A stretch of DNA of 16,926 bases, taken from the NCBI GenBank assembly GCA_012271225.1, contig JAAXGS010000058.1, positions 1 to 16,926 of the forward strand, read 5' to 3'. The position numbers and the translations under genes were made by a program. Source of the DNA: Dehalococcoidia bacterium. Lineage in GTDB: Bacteria > Chloroflexota > Dehalococcoidia > UBA6926. Positions 14,651-16,926 of this stretch are shown here, piece by piece (the stretch's first letter is position 1; every line of letters begins with the position of its first letter). The notes beneath the pieces were generated by a model that saw only the letters and a list, made by a program, of their open reading frames with translations, had not been told where the DNA came from and ran no database searches.

Positions 14651-14833
14651 CCGCCACTAGCAGCGACTCCCTGTCAGAACCATCGCGGCGATGGACGCGG
14701 CGTTCTCCAACGCCGTCCACGTGACCTTGACGGGATCGATGATGCCCCGATCCACCATGTTGCCGCACTCATCGCGGCTGCCGCCATAGCCCTCACTTAT
14801 GTTGAGGCCGAGATGCCGGTTGGCGGACGCGCG
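14651..14833 (-). pseudogene. groEL 3' fragment (remnant)
   Basis: From 14661 to about 14810 this matches the intact groEL at 15953-16103. I count about 10 differences over the 129 nt from 14681, nine of them transitions. Read on the minus strand it encodes SRDECGNMVDRGIIDPVKV and on through ALENAASIAAMVLT, against SRDEYGNMVGRGIIDPVKV in the intact gene. Most differences change amino acids. One base is deleted near 14671, breaking the frame, and the last roughly 19 codons of GroEL (MPP...MDY tail) are missing. Weaker similarity runs to about 14833, with a small in-frame insertion (RHLGLNISEGY against RRLDTGEGY). Similarity may begin as far left as 14648, within the stop codon of the nuclease gene. 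It has no start and cannot make GroEL. Confidence 0.87.
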
Positions 14834-14862
14834 CTCTTTCCGCGCCTCAGTAACTCTCTCTA

Positions 14863-14955
14863 GTCATCGCCGCCCGCGCCGCTTTTCTGATTGAGCGGGG
14901 CTCTCAGCCGGATGACGGCGCCCTGGGCGCCGCACGCAACCTGCGGATGGGTTAG
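14863..14955 (+). pseudogene. tsaD 3' fragment (remnant)
   Basis: This matches the 3' end of the intact tsaD (13593-13683). It encodes VIAARAAFLIERGSQPDDGA then LGAARNLRMG and a TAG stop, against VMIAARAAFLIEQGAQPDDGA and LDAVPSLRMG in tsaD. One codon is deleted near its left end. Similarity stops abruptly to the left of 14863 and, on the right, directly after the LRMG codons, where this copy has TAG and the intact gene continues for six more residues. It lacks everything N-terminal and is not a functional gene. Its stop is 1 nt from the stop of the convergent short-chain dehydrogenase. Confidence 0.87.
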
Positions 14956-14956
14956 T

Positions 14957-15676
14957 TCACCCGCGCCCCAGGAAGGGCTGCCTGATTGGCAGAACGGTCG
15001 CGTCAAGCATATTGGCGTAGGGCGGCATCACGGCCATTGCCAGTGCCGCGACGGCTATGTCGTCTGTTGACAGCGTCGCATCGGGGTTCTCGGGCGCGCG
15101 CCACTCCAACGTGACGCTTCCGGGATGGAGCGCGCCCGCTGAGATGCCATACTCCCTGCCTTCAAGCGCGGTCGACTTCGTGAGACCGATGATTGCGTGC
15201 TTGGTGGCTGTGTAGGCGGCCGAATTCATCCTGGGCATATTCGACGAAATGCTGCCGATGTTGATGATTCGTCCGCCTCCCTGCGCTTTCATGATCTTCA
15301 TGGCTTCTCTCGTACAGAGAAAGACGCCGGTGAGGTTGACGTTGATGACCTTCGTCCACGTTTCCAGCGAAAGCTCGTCGACGGGCCCGCCGTCAAACAC
15401 CCCGGAGTTATTCACGAGGATGTCGAGTTCCCCATGATCCGCAAGTGTCCTCTGGAACAGGTTAATCACCTGCTCCTCGCTGGTCACATCCGTTTGGATC
15501 ACATGCGCGGGCGCTCCGTGTCCGCGCATCTCCTCCGCAGTGGCATTGAGATGATCCAGTTGCCGCGCAGCCAGCACAAGGGTCGCGCCCTCTTTGGCAA
15601 ATGCGCGCGCAATCCCTTTGCCGATGCCCCTGCCCCCTCCTGTAATGATGCAGACCCTGCCATCGAGTTGTCCCAT
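14957..15676 (-). CDS. Short-chain dehydrogenase/reductase (SDR), classical type
   Basis: A 239-residue NAD(P)-dependent oxidoreductase with a Rossmann fold. The cofactor loop is ITGGGRGIGKGIA (11-23), TDV is at 62-64, LVNNSGVF is at 87-94, Asn114 lies in INVNLTG, and the catalytic set is Ser142 (NIGSISS) with Tyr155 and Lys159 in YTATK. The PG motif (HPGSV, 184-188) is also present. The substrate is unknown; 3-oxoacyl-ACP reductase-like and sugar or secondary-alcohol dehydrogenases share this pattern. The start has GGAGAAGGA just upstream of the ATG. The gene lies between the tsaD remnant and groEL, on the same strand as groEL but separated from it by a strong terminator, so it probably has its own promoter within 15677-15808. 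I could not define that promoter: a TTGACT at 15770-15765 has no good -10 partner. Confidence 0.92.
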   Translation of the reverse strand: MGQLDGRVCIITGGGRGIGKGIARAFAKEGATLVLAARQLDHLNATAEEMRGHGAPAHVIQTDVTSEEQVINLFQRTLADHGELDILVNNSGVFDGGPVDELSLETWTKVINVNLTGVFLCTREAMKIMKAQGGGRIINIGSISSNMPRMNSAAYTATKHAIIGLTKSTALEGREYGISAGALHPGSVTLEWRAPENPDATLSTDDIAVAALAMAVMPPYANMLDATVLPIRQPFLGRG

Positions 15677-15807
15677 GAGTCCTTCTCCGTGCGTAGCGGT
15701 CCAAGCCGTTCAGCCAAGCAATCCCACGCCATGATGTTAAGACAATCGGTTTGCGGCGTGTGTAAGTCAACCGGCAAATCCTCGGCCCTGTAACCCGCCG
15801 TTGGGCG

Positions 15808-15853
15808 CCAAAAAGAAGGGTTCCCGCGCGCCTGTAGAGGCGCGCGGGAACCC
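15808..15853 (-). terminator. Rho-independent terminator of groEL
   Basis: A perfect 15-bp stem (15818-15832 pairing with 15839-15853) has the 6-nt loop TGTAGA and consists of GGGTTCCCGCGCGCC and its complement. Reading on the minus strand, the stem is followed by TTCTTTTTGG (15817-15808), a U-rich tract. It lies 40 nt past the groEL stop and insulates the SDR gene. Confidence 0.92.
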
Positions 15854-15892
15854 TCTCCTGAATCGAATTTGTTGCTGTGCCGCGTCGTTCGA

Positions 15893-16926
<1,034 letters not shown>

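Noticed and set aside
14655..14660. CACTAG direct repeat (also at 13689-13694) as a target site duplication of an insertion element
   Set aside because: The groEL similarity can be extended through the right copy with a 3-nt gap, and a 6-mer match near two loosely defined edges is not unlikely. There is no transposase and there are no terminal inverted repeats.

Overview
The window reads as a high-GC bacterial chromosome carrying mostly core metabolism and housekeeping genes. Two short stretches look acquired, and one scar looks like a past rearrangement. Gene content and protein style (type-B PurF, a CNNM/CBS protein, weak Shine-Dalgarno sites, a GroEL tail ending in MDY) would fit an uncultured Chloroflexota-type bacterium. 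That placement is inference; no rRNA or other decisive marker is present. I see no tRNA, rRNA, CRISPR array or transposase.

Region 1 (1-6309, mostly + strand): the 5' end of a possible divergent gene, then an ArgD-type aminotransferase. A tightly packed purine operon follows, purF-purM-purH, whose genes overlap by 8 and 4 nt, with a family-2 glycosyltransferase 8 nt downstream. PurF makes phosphoribosylamine, PurM closes the imidazole ring (AIR), and PurH completes IMP.

Region 2 (6315-7919, - strand): a two-gene module of a phage Gp37/Gp68-family (DUF5131) protein with three clustered cysteines and its partner TcmP, which looks like a SAM-dependent methyltransferase. The genes are 3 nt apart. 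They are driven by a promoter with a perfect -35 box and a 16-bp palindrome between -35 and -10, as expected for a repressed accessory module. tcmP is clearly lower in GC than its surroundings.

Region 3 (8007-11815, - strand): a probable operon of a CNNM/CBS transporter-like membrane protein, a histidine phosphatase, tilS (tRNA-Ile lysidine synthase) and a small single-pass membrane protein coupled to tilS by an ATGA overlap.

Region 4 (11975-13705, + strand): a PP2C-fold-like protein that appears to lack the metal-binding aspartates, then tsaD (tRNA t6A synthesis).

Region 5 (13706-14956): a one-motif phospholipase D-type nuclease with a winged-helix-like C-terminus. Next come two gene fragments back to back: the 3' part of a groEL (- strand) and the 3' end of a tsaD (+ strand). 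Their order and orientation are those expected at the junction of a tandem duplication that ran from inside tsaD to inside groEL. The nuclease lies where the first copy of the spacer should be.

Region 6 (14957-16926, - strand): a short-chain dehydrogenase and the 3' two thirds of groEL, which has a strong 15-bp intrinsic terminator and runs off the window edge.
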